Shown: positions 36,801 through 49,258 of the stretch, in pieces
How positions within the stretch are numbered: the stretch's first letter is position 1
Layout of the letters: each line of letters opens with the position of its first letter
From: Chamaecyparis obtusa
Lineage: Eukaryota; Streptophyta; Pinopsida; Cupressales; Cupressaceae
Assembly (NCBI GenBank): GCA_027943335.1
Contig: BSBK01006751.1
Coordinates: 774,501-838,500 of the forward strand
Direction: 5' to 3'
Length of the DNA stretch: 64,000 nucleotides
The notes under the pieces: model-generated
Databases searched by the model: none
Seen by the model: only the letters and a program-made list of their open reading frames with translations
Told to the model about the DNA's origin: nothing
Program-made: the position numbers and the translations under genes

Positions 36801-38450
36801 TCATCCGTAAACATTCACGACAACATTTGGGGTCGAATTTCGATGCCAATTTGCGACGCCACTACAATTTGTGTATGTTTTTTGTATTTTTTTTTGCAAG
36901 TGCCTCCGAGGGTGTCTTAATTGTGACACCCATTTGGTTATAAACAAAAAAAAAGAAAAAGGAAGTGTCATTTGTAATTTATGAATTTGAAGAGCTACCA
37001 CGAAGACGACACTGCATTTCTGCATGGTGCGAAGAGGGCATTCGAGTTTGGCGTGCGCGAAGAGGCCAACACCATTTAGGAAGAGGGCACTGGCACTTGA
37101 GGTAGGCATTCGAGCTTTGTCTTCTCATTAACTCAATTCCAGTGGCATTGTTTACATCTTAGCATTGTTAATAGTGGCATTGTTTACATCTTAATTAGCA
37201 TTTGGAATGCTCGATGACCGGTGAGCTTTGAGAGATAGGGAATCATTGCTATTACCTTCAAGGCATTGTGTGAAATGTTTGATCTCTCTTTATTTTTTTT
37301 GCTGTTGATATTCACTATGTGGTACTCCTTGTTTGTGATCATTTCACGAGGAAATGTCTTGATGGCTCACGGGCTACAATCTAGGGCATCATACATTATT
37401 TATGAGCTCACTATTTAATACTTGCATTGTTTACATCTTTTCATTTGGAATGCCTGATGAACCGTGAGCTGTGAGAGCTATGGCATCGCTTCTATTACCT
37501 TCAAGGCATTGTGTGAAGTGTTTGATCTCTCTTTATTTGTTTTTCTATTGATATTCACTATGTGATACTCCTCGTTTATGATCATTTCATGAAGAAATGT
37601 CTTGATGGCTCGCGGGTTGCAAACTAGGGCATCATACATTGTTCACGAGCTCACTGTTTAATACTGGCATTGTTTACATCTTTTCATTTGGAATTCTTGA
37701 TGACCTGTGAGCTTTGAGAGCTAGGGCATCGTTTCTATTACCTTCAAGGTATTGTGTGAAGTGTTTGATCTCTCTTTATTTGTTTTTCTATTGATATTCA
37801 CTATGTGGTACTCCTTGTTTATGATCATTTCATAAGGAAATGTCTTGATGGCTCGCAGGCTGCAAGCTAGGGCATCATACATTGTTCATGAGCTCATTGT
37901 TTAATACTAGCATTGTTCATGAGCTCACTGTTTAATATATGGCATCATGAAAACATACATTAATACACTTACTATTTTGAATTTGAGCTCGGGCATCATG
38001 CAATGTTATTGTTGTCATTGCATGCTTGCTGCTGTTGTGCACCATATATTGTTTTATACACTATTTATTTCATTGAGACCGTGAGCTTGACATTTGTAAT
38101 GTATTTTCTGTTATTAGATCAATGCTACCATGTTGTTGAGTTTGTGTATGGCTTGACTATGCACATGCATAATTGTAGATGAGGGTCAGTAATATGGTGC
38201 CAGGCATTGCTTAGATTCTTTGGATCTAACCCCATCTTTTCCTTCCTTCCTTGCAGGTTTTGGATCATGCAAGAGCATACTAGATTGAACCTCGGGTCAA
38301 CACTTCATTACTTCAAGCAATGTCTGGTACCTTCATTATTTATGTTCATCCACTTATGTATGTTTGCATTCATTCATATTCTTCTGAAAGTTGGCTATTA
38401 GTGACCATATAGGACCATTCTTGATGTTTTTGGGTCATTTGATGAAAAGA
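36801..38450 (+). mobile_element. Copy 1 of a local repeat family (with tandem units)
   Basis: This block consists of a left part (36930-37135), a tandem array (37183-37916), and a right part (37930-38400) containing TATGGCTTGACTATGCACAT, ATCTAACCCCATC, a TTGCAGGTTTTGGATCAT stretch and TATGTTCATCCACTTATGTA. The same parts recur at 39600-41700 and, in both orientations, at 43440-45800. It is therefore a moderately repeated element, probably a non-autonomous DNA transposon. CACTACAATTTGTGT at about 36858 could be a CACTA-type end, but that is weak. No protein of a known transposase family was found. Confidence 0.55.
37183..37916. repeat. Tandem repeat, 3 units of ~243-247 bp
   Basis: Units start at 37183, 37430 and 37673 with TTTACATCTT and run through ACCTTCAAGGCATTGTGTGA, GATATTCACTATGTG, GAAATGTCTTGATGGCTC and AGGGCATCATACATT. 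They differ by scattered substitutions. Further single units lie at about 39867-40020, 40170-40340 and 40345-40590, with inverted units at 44150-44540. Confidence 0.88.
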
Positions 38451-39590
38451 TGTAAATAGAGACATCAATAATAAAATAGAGATATCTTCATAGGGATATA
38501 TTAAGATTAATATTGTAAGTAGAAACATTATGCCTTTAATTATGATACACTTTTGAAATTATCACTCATTGGTCATTTGACAATTCAAGATATAAGTATC
38601 AAAATATAAACTGTTGCAAAAGGAAGAAACCCATATGTATCTATCATCATTTAATACAAAATATAAAAGTATCCCACATACACACAGTTGTTATTATAAC
38701 AACATTCATTTAATCCCATGGTGTACTTGTCTCAAGGTAAGAACAATTTACTTAAGCCATCATATAAGTATCATCCTAAAGTTTAAATAGACATTGGCTA
38801 TGGATATACAACACCGAGCCATAATAAATTACAGAGTTTCACTGCAATTTCTATGTCTACTTCCAATAATAAATTATAGAGTTTCACTACAATTTCTATG
38901 TCCACTGCCATTAAAATATATCACTTCTCCTATTATATAGGCATCCTTCTCATTAAGTGTTTCCATTAAAATATATCACTCTTGTTATATAATGTATATG
39001 CATACTTGTTTAAAATGCCATACTTGTTGCTCTTAAATATTATTACAATTTAACTCAAATTTATATGACATTAAAACCAAGCCCCAAAATGTATACATAC
39101 GTGTAAGTATAGGAGAAGCTGGATTCTGCAACTATTAAAAAATAATAATTATACCAATAGTAGCTTACGAGAAACTATACTTGTGCTTACCACACCATAC
39201 TTCAACATCATAATGCTTATCATTTTCAAGCTTGAGTGAAGCTTTGCACCATGTACCATTCACAGATTTGTATGCAACACTAATTTAGGCTAGAGGTAAA
39301 CTACATGTGTCATGTAAACAACATGGTTGAATGCAATCTCTTTTGCACGTTTTCAAGAGTTTTCCCACCAATACAAGTGTAAATAACGCGTTGAACGTAA
39401 TCTAAAAACACTGCGTGGTATGAAGTCTCGCTGAAGCTTGAAATATATCCACTCTGCATGTTATTGTCAAAATTAAATTTAAATATTTCTCAAAATATTT
39501 ATTATTGTAGAATTAAGATATCCTTATCTCAATAATAAAACAATCTTCCATAATAGCTTTTCAATCACATTAACACACACCCATTTTCTA
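38451..39590. other. Non-coding, nothing recognised
   Basis: AT-rich sequence between two copies of the local repeat family. The pair AATAAATTACAGAGTTTCAC and AATAAATTATAGAGTTTCAC near 38830-38890 is a short tandem duplication. Confidence 0.4.
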
Positions 39591-41700
39591 TAGCATAGTT
39601 CATTTTAGAAGTGTATGGTTGGTATCCCTATTTTGAAGTGTTTGATCATTTCTATTACCTTCAAGGCATTGTGTGAAGTGTTTGATCTCTCTTTATTTAT
39701 TTTGTTGTGCATATACCTTCTTTGATCAACTCTGATATGCATAGGTGATGAACATTCATATTTTCCTAAGCAGTACTTTGAGCTTTCCTGCAACACATGT
39801 ACTATTGTGAAAATTATCACAAGTCCATTTGTTGCAAGAAAGCTCATAGTACACATGTCTGGATGACATTGTTTACATCTTAGCATTTGGAATGCTCGAT
39901 GACCCGCAAGCTTTGAGAGATAGGACATCGTTGCTATTACCTTCAAGGCATTGTGTGAAGTGTTTGATCTCTCTTTATTTATTTTGTTGTTGATATTCAC
40001 TATGTGGTACTCCCTATTTGATTGGCTGGTGCTCTGTTTATTATATTGAGTTTACATCATATATTTAGTCTTAATAAATATCTTATAAAACAACATAAAA
40101 CTAAACCAAAATACTTTGTCTTAATAAAACAATATATTTAGTCTCAATAAAATCTTATAAAACAACATATATTGTGTGAAGTGTTTGATATCTCTTTATT
40201 TGTTTCGCTGTTGATACTCACTAGCTATGTGGTACTCCCCGTTTATGATCATTTCATGAGGAAATGTCTTGATGGCTCACGGGTTGCAAGCGAGGGCATC
40301 ATACATTGTTCATGAGCTCACTGTTTAATACTGGCATTGCTTACATCTTTTCATTTAGAATGCTTGATGACCCGTGAGCTTTGAGAGCTAGGGCATCATT
40401 GCTATTACCTTCAAGACATTGTGTGAAGTGTTTGATCTCTTTTTATTTTTTGTTGTTGTTGATATTCACTATGTGGTACTCCCCGTTTATAATCATTTCA
40501 TGAGAAAATGTCCTGTTGGTTCGTGGGCTGCAAGCTAGGGCATCATGCATTGTTTATGAGCTCACTGTTTGAGCACCGACCAATCAAATATGGACATGAG
40601 GTGCTCAAACAGTGAGCTCATAATGACATAAATAATGCATGATGCCCTAGCAAAACAACCAAACAAATAAAGAGAGATCAAACACTTCACACAATATATG
40701 TTGTTCTATAAGATTTTATTAAGACTAAATATATTGTTTTATTAAGAAAAAGTATTTTGGGTTAGTTTTATGTTGTTTTATAAGATTTTATTAAGACTAA
40801 ATATATGATGTAAACTCATAATTATACTAGATATATATATACTTCAAAGGAGGAATTATGAAATATAGTTGTAGGTAGTTATCTCTTCTATAATGATGGA
40901 GGAGTGAAAAGTAATGATCAATGAGGTTGCTGCTATTAGATCATACATTAATACACTTACTATTTTAAATTTGAGATTGGACATCATGCAATGTTATTGT
41001 TGTCATTGCATGCTTTTTGTTGTTGTGCACCATATATTTTTTTATACACTATTTATTTCATTGAGACTATGAGCTTGACATTTGTAATGTATTTTCTTTT
41101 ATTAGATTGATGTCGCCATGTTGCTGAGGCTGTAGATGCATTGAATCACTACTGCCATTGTATTTTGATAGTAGCAATATAAAAAATAGAGCACCGTCCA
41201 ATCAAATAAGGACATCCGTATAGATGATGCAGATTTGTGTACCTCTTTGTTTTGATGTAGCTTACTCACTGCATGTAATGGGGCCTCCTTGGGGCTGCCA
41301 ACCATGTTGTGATGTTATGATCTTTACTTGAAATCACAATAGTGACTCACCAGGTGTTCATGCAGACATAAATGCAGCAATTTACTCTCTACAACATCCT
41401 TTTGAGTGCACATGTCCTGTAGCATGGTTTTTCTTTCAGAAGTGTATGGCTTGACTATGCACATGCATAATTGTAGATGAGGATCAATAATAGGATGTCA
41501 TTCATTGCTTAGATATTTTTTATCTAACCCCCATCTCTCTTTTCTTTGCAGGTTTTGGATGACATAGAGGCACACTAGATTCATACCCGGGTCAAAAATT
41601 CATCACTTCAGGCAATGTCTGACACCCTTATTATTTATGTTCATCCTCTTATGTATGCTTGTACTCTTGCATTTTCTTCTGAAAGTTATTTTCCTCTTAT
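39591..41700. mobile_element. Copy 2 of the local repeat family, rearranged
   Basis: It contains single 243-bp-type units (39867, 40170, 40345), a palindromic junction at 40555-40625 (TGAGCTCACTGTTTGAGCACC mirrored by GGTGCTCAAACAGTGAGCTCA), an inverted block at 40626-40840 related to 40050-40190, and the right-hand part at 40930-41690 that matches 37940-38395. The mosaic order points to repeated insertion of the family into itself, or to inversion. Confidence 0.6.
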
Positions 41701-43440
41701 AGTATATACAAGTTATTTTTCATATATATACATGTAATCTTTACATGCAAAAATTTATTTTCTTTTACATGTATCTTTGCATGAAATGAACACAAATTAA
41801 ACAAGATCATCTAATAATGCAAACTAGGGTACTTGATGTTACATAGACCTTGCTATAACTTTGTCCTAGGCCCTCCTAGAATCAAAGAGGCTAATCTCCT
41901 AGCCTTAAGGGTGCTATCCTAGTCCCCTTCAAAGAAGTTTTAAACTCCTCCTTTCTCCATTTAGTCTATGACACCAAGAATATGATAAAGTTCACTATTC
42001 TAGGAACCTCTCTATCCCTTCTAAAAAGTTTTGTCTGATGTCTGGCCTAAAAAGGCTATTAGGTTTAGTAGGCCTAATTGACCTTTTTCTGCTAATAACT
42101 CCAAACTTCTCTGAGAAAAGCATCCAACTAAGTATGGATTCGAATACCCTTTTGGGAGGGCTTTAAGATTATGTTGGTCTCCTTTTCCCATACTGTCCGT
42201 ATAAGGTCTGCTGAAAATGGGGCTATAAATGAGGGTTTGGTAACTCACTGTCTGTAACAGTGAGGGTTTAGTATTTTCCCTTGTATCCACAATCCCCCAA
42301 GCTCTCTACATTGGAGATGCTTGATCATGCATCTAACCTCCCCTCCACATCATTTGAACCAGGCTTTGAGTGCCCTCAATCACTCCATCTTCTCTACAAC
42401 AACACACTGACCCCTAACCAAACACTGATAGCTTACCTAGGGCATCGGTTTATAGATACCTCCTAAAATTTCTAGGGCCCCTCCTTTGCATAACATATAT
42501 TACAAGGAGTCTAGACACAAATCCCATAGACCCATACAGATTGTACACTGGGAGAGTGCTCTAGCACTCCATTATTCAAAGCTCTATCAGTAGTAACCCG
42601 AGACAGGCCAAAATAAAGAAAACTATGAAGACTAACTCAAAGCTGAAATGAAATGCTAAATAACCATCCTAGGAATTCAAAAACATTAACAATAATCACA
42701 TGCAAACATTACAGTTGGATATTCAATCCATTTCTTATCTTTGTCAACACAAAAATGTATATCTCTGTCAAAGGAAAACTAGTTAGACAGTCTAACTGCA
42801 ACCAAAAGTTTGCTCTCCATATTACACTCTTCCCTATGCCTTGAATTATGGTTTTCAAAGCTTAAATAGCTCCCTCCTCAATGTTAGGGCCCATGGATCG
42901 GGCTAGCTATCTCTTGAGCCAGTTACATGCTTTTTCAAGAAAAAATGTCATGACAACTTTCAAAGTTGTCAAGAAACTTTTGGTGGATAGACAAACCACC
43001 TCCACACACCTCAAAATTACTCAATCCTTTCTTGAGTAAGGTTCATAAAGGCCATTTTCAAACCTCTAAAACATTAAAGAGGCCATTTGTTCAACTTTAG
43101 AACACTGCCCTATGACAGGCAACCTAGCAAAGTTGGCTAAGATTGCTACAACCAAGCTCCAAAAGACACACCAAGGACTCAAAATAAAAAAGAAGAACAA
43201 ACACTAGCTAGCACACCTAGAGAGACCAAATAGGCTTCTCCCTAACCTAGTGGCTTGGCTAAGGCCACTACAAGACAAAATTTAGGAACACTAGGTACCA
43301 AACAACCCTACCAAGGTGCCCTCACCAGTACTGTAGTCCTTTTGAATCTTAGGATGACATCTCAATTGGAAAATGCAAACCAAAACCTTTCATAGGCCAA
43401 TAATAACCAAGGCATGTGGGTGCTCTTTTGTTGTACAGTT
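41701..43440. other. Unassigned block between repeat-family copies
   Basis: About 1.7 kb, less AT-rich than its surroundings, without homology to the flanking repeat. A 90-codon minus frame at 42021-42290 has no motif that I know. A plus-strand CTATAAAT lies near 42222. It may be a separate insertion (for example a solo LTR), but I could not find matched TG...CA ends with a duplication. Confidence 0.35.
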
Positions 43441-45800
43441 ATACTCATAAAATATATGTACGGTTATAAAATTTTATGCCTTGAAATTTTATAACATAGT
43501 TCCTCTTCATCAAAATAGAAAGGAAGTGATGATTCAATGCATCTACCCACATTCTATGTGCTTTGAGCCAATTAAATTTTTATCATCATGATGAAGTAAT
43601 AATGCATTAAATGTCTTACTGATGTCCCTATTTGATTGGCCGGTGCTCTGTTTGTTATATTGCTGCTATCAAAATAGAATGCCAATGGTGATTCAATGCA
43701 TCTACAACCTCAACAACATGGTAGCATTGATCCAATAACAAAAAATACATTACAAATGCCAAGCTCACAGTATCAATAAAATAAATAGTGTATAAAACAA
43801 TATATGGTTTACAACAGCAACAAGCATGCAATGACAACAATAACATTGCATGATGTTCGAGCTCAAATTCAAAATAGTAAGTGTATTAATGTATGATCAT
43901 ATATTTAGTCTTAATAAAATCTTATAAAACAACATAAAACTAACCCAAAATACTTTGTCTTAATAAAATCTTAATAAAATAATATATTTAGTCTTAATAA
44001 AATCTTATAGAACAACATATATTGTGTGAAGTGTTTGATCTCTCTTTATTTGTTTTGTTGTTTTTCTAGGGCATCATGCATTGTTTATGTCATTATGAGC
44101 TCACTGTTTGAGCACCTCATGTCCTTATTTGATTGGTCGGTGCTCAAACAGTGAGCTCATAAATAATGCATGATGCCCTAGCTTGCAGCCCATGAACCAT
44201 CAAAACATTTTCTCATGAAATGATCATAAACGGGGAGTACCACATAGTGAATATCAACAGCAAAACAAATAAAAAGAGATCAAACACTTCACAGAATGCC
44301 TTGAAGGTAATAGCAAGGATGCCCTAGCTCTCAAAGCTCGCGGGTCATCAAGCATTCCAAATGAAAAGATGTAAACAATGCCAGTATTAAACAATGAGCT
44401 CATGAACAATGTATAATGCCCTAGCTTGCAGCCCACAAGCCATCAAGACATTTCCTCATGAAATGATCATAAGCGGGGAGTACCACAAGTGAATATCAAC
44501 AACAAAACAAATAAAGAGAGATCAAACACTTCACACAATATATGTTATTTTATAAGATTTTATTAAGACTAAATATATTGTTTTATTAAGATTTTATTAA
44601 GATAGTATTTTGGGTTAGTTTTATGTTGTTTTATAAGATATTTATTAAGACTAAACATATGATGTAAAATCAATATAACAAATAGAGCACCAACCAATCA
44701 AATAGGGACATGAGGTGCTGAAACAATGAGCTCATAAACAATGCATGATGCCCTAGCTTGCAGCCTGCGAGCAAAACTTGAATGCCCTTTTTGCGCCATG
44801 CAAAAGTGCAGTGTCATCTTCATGGTTGCTCTTCGAATTCACAAAAATTATAAATGACACTTTCTTTTTCTTTCTTTTTTTGTTTATAAACAAGCTAGTG
44901 TGGCAATTAAATCAACAAATGTCATCAAAATGAAATTGAGTTAATGAGAAGACTAAGCTTGAATGCCTACCTCAAGTCATGGCTGCAATATGAAGATCAA
45001 ATGCTAAGAAACTATGTTATAAAATTTCAAGGCATGAAATTTTATAAGTGTACAAACATAAAATTTCAAGGAATGAAATTTGACCTCTGATTTGACCTTG
45101 ATAATGTCCCCTCCATTGCTTATGCTTGATCATGTTTGCCTTGTGTTGATGGACATGGTGGGTTACTATTGTGGATGCATCATTTGGAAATGATGTCATA
45201 GCAACACTAGATGGAACAACAACATCTGGTGTTGTTGTTGTACTATTTGGATGATGCAGTCACAACAGTGATTCACCGAGTGTTCATAGAGACATAAATG
45301 CAACCACAACAGTGATTCACCAAGTGTTCATAGAGACATAAATGTAGGGCTTCATTTGGATTCCAATGCCTATACACTACACATGTTTCTGAGTGCACAT
45401 GTTATGTAGCATAGTTCCTTTTAGAAGTGTATGGCTTAACTATGCACATGCATAATTGTAGATGAGGATCAATAATAGGGTGTCAGGCATTTTCTTAGAT
45501 CCTTTGGATCTAACCCCATCCTTTTTTTTCTTGTAGTTTCTGAATCATACATGAGCATACTGGATTGAACCCAAGCTCAACACTTCATTACTTCAGGCAA
45601 TATTACGTACCTTCATTATTTATGTTCATCCACTTATGTATGTTTGCATTCATTCATATTCTTCTAAAAATTGGCTATACTCATATTCTTCTTGTGTCTA
45701 GGTCTTCTAACTATGATCAATTTAATGTTGTAAATTTTGACATAGAATTCAATATCAACCGATCATATATCCATTCCAAATGATATAACTTTATTTGAAT
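43441..45800. mobile_element. Copy 3 of the local repeat family, largely inverted
   Basis: 43655-43905 is the reverse complement of the 37950-38130 type sequence. 43907-44060 matches 40061-40190 directly and 44520-44680 in inversion. A near-perfect palindrome sits at 44080-44180 (GTTTGAGCA ... TGCTCAAAC). 44150-44540 carries inverted 243-bp units. 43459-43503 is mirrored by 45010-45055. 45400-45720 again holds the right-hand part in direct orientation. Confidence 0.6.
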
Positions 45801-46516
45801 AAACATACATGCCAACCATTTGACAAAATGTCCATATGAAATCTAGAGAAATACATTAATTTTATAGCAAATTCATGATTTATAATGCCCCTTGATTTAT
45901 AGTGAATTAATTTTATAGTGAATTCATGATTTATAATTCAGTTGTAGCAGCTCAATGTGTTTGAACTCAATAATACCCCTTAGGAAGTAAATGTATAAAT
46001 GAAGGGTGAAACACATAGGAAGCTATGAGAATCTATGATAAGGTGACATGAAGCTAATGAAAGGAGGCATCTCAATGATGTTAAATCACAGAGGATTCTT
46101 TTTGTTCCCTCTAGTGGAGTGAGCTAATTCTGAAAGTATAAATAGATAATTTTAACAATGTATATAGTCCTTCACAAGATGTAATAAAAACACTAGTGGC
46201 AAGGCACAAGAACTATTTGATGAAATGCCACAATAGTGGTGTCCCATGCAATGTTGAGATGTTTAGTTATATGTAATGCTGAGATATTCAAAATATTGTT
46301 GGATAAATACATAATTTTAACAATGAATAATGTCCTTCACAAGATATAATGAAAACTATGGAGTGAACTATGTTTGTCTGATTATATAACTATTATCTTA
46401 TGTATGGTATCCCACACAGTCTCATGGATTGTCAGGTATAAGTCAATACACCCCATAGAGATTAATGTCTTTTACCATAGGTAAAATATCTCTCTCATTG
46501 CCACCTGTCTTTCTCA
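45801..46516. other. Non-coding, nothing recognised
   Basis: AT-rich upstream flank of the SET-like unit. CAATGTATATAGTCCTTCACAAGAT and a near copy lie at about 46156 and 46322, a short direct repeat. Confidence 0.4.
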
Positions 46517-47281
46517 TTGTATGAGATGCAAGTACTAGCGAAAAGGTATTTTTTAGAATTGTCTTCCTCGAGCGAGGAAAATCTAGGAATGGAAGAAGAA
46601 AGTGAGACATTTAGTACATGTAATTCAATGAGATCGACTCGAGGTCAAAAGATCAGAAAGAAATTCAATAAATGCATGACATTTTTCCTTGCTGAAGGGG
46701 GGTCGTGCTCTTATGATGATGAGAGAAAAGGCAACTTCAAGCTATCGTTTAGGTACAAACATCTACAGAAACAATGGGTCCCTGATGAACTTCCTCCAAT
46801 AAACACTAATTTTTGTGTTAAAGAGATGATATATTGCATAGCACTGTCTTTATTACATGGTTTGGGCCTATTTTCCATGGATGACATAAAGGTCTCTTAC
46901 AACAAAGTTGTCAAATTGATGAAGTATGTCAGACCTTGTTATGATTATAGTAGTTGGATGCAGATTATTAAATATAAAAAAATCATGTGTAGGTATGCAC
47001 TTGCAGCAAATTATATACAACAAAAAGTCAGTTAACAAAGTAAAAAAGTAGCTATATATGTTGACGGAAGATCAAAAGCATTAGGGAATATTGTAGGTTT
47101 TATAAACAGTACACGACCTACATCAACTAAGAAGCAACCCAATTGCACATGTGAGGCGTGCGAGGAAAATTGTGTATTTTTATGTGTGATCAAATCAATA
47201 CATGGAGGTGAGGAGTTGCTTATCGATTATAATTTGAATCACATAGATACAAAAAACCCCATCACTATCATGGACAAGGTG
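46517..47281 (+). pseudogene. SET-domain-like protein exon with one in-frame stop
   Basis: From ATG at 46517 the frame encodes a Ser/Glu-rich N-terminus, then KQWVPDELPPINTNF, KEMIYCIALSLLHGLGLF and a Tyr-rich stretch with CRYALAANYIQQKVS, a TAA at 47033-47035, and without any frame change QSKKVAIYVDGRSKALGNIV, GFINSTRPTS, KQPNCTCEACEENCVFLCVI, KSIHGGEELLIDYNLNHIDT, ending at MDK followed by the donor GTGGTA at 47282. The second half has the SET C-terminal pattern: N...FIN, PNC, an aromatic/aliphatic strand, then GEELLIDYN. SET domains are mostly protein lysine methyltransferases; here the N-terminal SAM-binding motif (GxG) is not evident, so catalysis is doubtful. Transposon-linked plant proteins of this look exist to my knowledge. 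Either the stop marks a pseudogene or the SET-like half belongs to a separate product. Confidence 0.6.
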
Positions 47282-47370
47282 GTAAACATTTTGATAATTG
47301 TCTATTATTCAACGTAACTTAGAATAAGAACACGTGTTTTAACATGTCTGAATGATTTTTTTGAAATACA

Positions 47371-48924
47371 GAGCTATAGTATGGATCAACAGCCACACGA
47401 TATGCATGACAGTGATAGTTCTCATGGGACTTCTTCTTCCTGACAGGGAAAACTCATTGTTGTTGTACAAATGCACATACAAGAAAAATGTTAATGCATA
47501 TTTTTGTTATGTTAATGCGTATATTTTTTTGTTCTACTATTTTGGATTACTTTTAAATAAAGGGCTAATAATATTGTTCTCACAAACAAGTGTTGATCAG
47601 AGAAAGGGAAAGGAACAAGTAGTCCATGAGGAGCCACAGAATGAGCATGATCTATTCAATGTTGATTTTTTATCAAAGGTTGATCCTATGCTTGCATTGG
47701 AAAGGGTCCTTCATGCAATATCAAAAGAGCTAGCACGAATGGAAAATATTCAACCTCACACTCCTAAAATATAGAGGGCAGTGGATATGTTGATTAGCTG
47801 TGTTTAGAACTATAGAATAAGTATTAATGTAGTTTTTAATTATAACAAAAGTTCAATAATGATTTTTATAGTATACTATTTTATTTGTCATTAACTAAAA
47901 TATATATGTGTTCTCTTTACAGGGGATGCTAAATAGATTAAAGGGCATTACCTTAGATGCAAATACTTCAGATGGTACATCACATGTTTTATCCTCCATC
48001 TTGTCCTTGGTTATCCATATTTTTTTATGCTCTAACAATATTTTTGGTCAACACTTGCTATTGAACCTATGTTGAGTATGGCACCTGGTATGAGGATCAG
48101 ATCCACAGAGGTAGTTCCACCTGAAATGTCGACAAGTACACCTACTATTGGTAAGTAGACTCCTTTTTTCTCTCTTATTTATCATGTGTTTATTTCACTT
48201 GAACTATATATTCTTTCTTAGGGGCATTTTGTAATATTGGATTCTTTTTATGTAGGAGGCGATGACGCAATTCCTAGATGTACTCGTGTTAAATGTATGG
48301 GAACAATACAGTGTGATCAATTGCTCGTGAGAAATGAAGATGGACTTCCCTTGAGAGTAGCCTAGCTTCTAGGTACTTTAAAGACTGATCCTTTCTTTTA
48401 CTATACAATATAATACTCATAATGTAATGCACTAACCCCCTGTGTGGTCCCTTGCAATAAATAATTATAATAATCTCGTAATTATCTTGCAGGGAATAAT
48501 CTATTTTATGAAAAACTTAATGATGAATGTTTGCACATTTTTGAGCCGACCATACACACATGGTATCATATTTTGATTTCATTGCAAGATTAGATTTTTT
48601 TTCATCCCTTTCTTCAAGTATATTAAAAGGTAGCTTCACTTCATTTATGAATCTAACATTTTTTTTTCTTAAAAGGTGGTCAGTACAAGATAAAGGGTTA
48701 AAGAATAAGCTCATTGACTCTAAGACAACACTTTTTGGACCCGAAGTCTTTCATAGACTTAAACTCCTTGACAAAGTGGGCACTATTTTGAAGTATATTA
48801 GGGACAACTACATGAGCCAAATAGAAAACAACCTTTATTACGCGTGGTCTCCCTATATTCCTATTAATGAGTGGGAGGATCTTAAAAATGATGCACTTGA
48901 GAGAAGTGCAAGACATAGTGGATG
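47371..48924 (+). pseudogene. Downstream exons, En/Spm-type transposase-like
   Basis: Exon-like segments follow one another with plausible splice signals: 47371-47447 (SMDQQPHDMHDSDSSHG), about 47581-47774 (QRKGKEQVVHEEPQNEHDLF, ALERVLHAISKELAR, stop TAG), 48257-48363 (IPRCTRVKCMGTIQCDQ, RNEDGLPLRVA, then TAG), 48493-48561 (GNNLFYEKLNDECLHIFEPT), 48676-48924 (WSVQDKGLKNKLI, ILKYIRDNYMSQIENNLYYAW, NEWEDLKNDALERSARHSG). The progression from a KC.G....NE.G.P motif to a long helical region with W and then R..S/A.. residues resembles the plant transposase (Ptta/En/Spm, Transposase_24-like) genes of CACTA elements. Several stops occur. Whether these exons belong to the same transcript as the SET-like exon is inferred from order and spacing only. 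Confidence 0.45.
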
Positions 48925-49030
48925 AGTAGTATCACCCGAGGAAAGAAGGTACATAATAATGTTAATAATGAAATTATGTACTATTTAATCTTTGTACTTA
49001 TGTGATCTAACATACTTCAAACATCACATA

Positions 49031-49131
49031 GGTTTCCTGACACAACAAAGGCAACAACAGCAAGAAAACAAGAGCACGGGCAACACAAGTTTTTCTCAGG
49101 TGGATATTCAAAACTTGCTGCATGAGTTGTA
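49031..49131 (+). pseudogene. Transposase-like exon next to the copia insertion
   Basis: After an acceptor-like CACATAG, the frame reads RFPDTTKATTARKQEHGQHK and FFSGGYSKLAA before a stop. The S/T-K-A..AR.K..H..G..F pattern is what follows the helical region in En/Spm-type plant transposases (NKANR.K..H..GS.SF). It suggests that the gene continues to the right and was cut by the copia element at 49259. Confidence 0.4.
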
Positions 49132-49253
49132 AGTATTAGTAAATGAAAAATCGTATGAAAATATTTATAATTAAATTGCAATCAATTTAGTTTTGATGAA
49201 ATTCACTACAATAAAAATTCATGATACCAATAAAAAATGTAGACTTTGGAGTT

Positions 49254-49258
49254 CAAAA
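49254..49258. repeat. Target-site duplication (left), CAAAA
   Basis: CAAAA lies directly before the copia 5' LTR and is repeated at 53098-53102. Confidence 0.88.

Noticed and set aside
37183..37916. A CRISPR-like array
   Set aside because: Units of about 243 bp repeat as a whole with no short repeat and unique spacer structure, and the context is a plant nuclear genome.
38207..38401. A 64-codon frame shared with 45565-45783 (STLHYF, FMFIHLCMFAFIHILLK)
   Set aside because: The similarity comes from the shared repeat family; the third copy at 41.6 kb does not keep the frame, so there is no sign of selection on a protein.
42021..42290. A 90-codon minus-strand frame as a gene
   Set aside because: No motif, no conserved neighbour, and the surrounding block cannot be assigned; kept only as part of an unassigned block.
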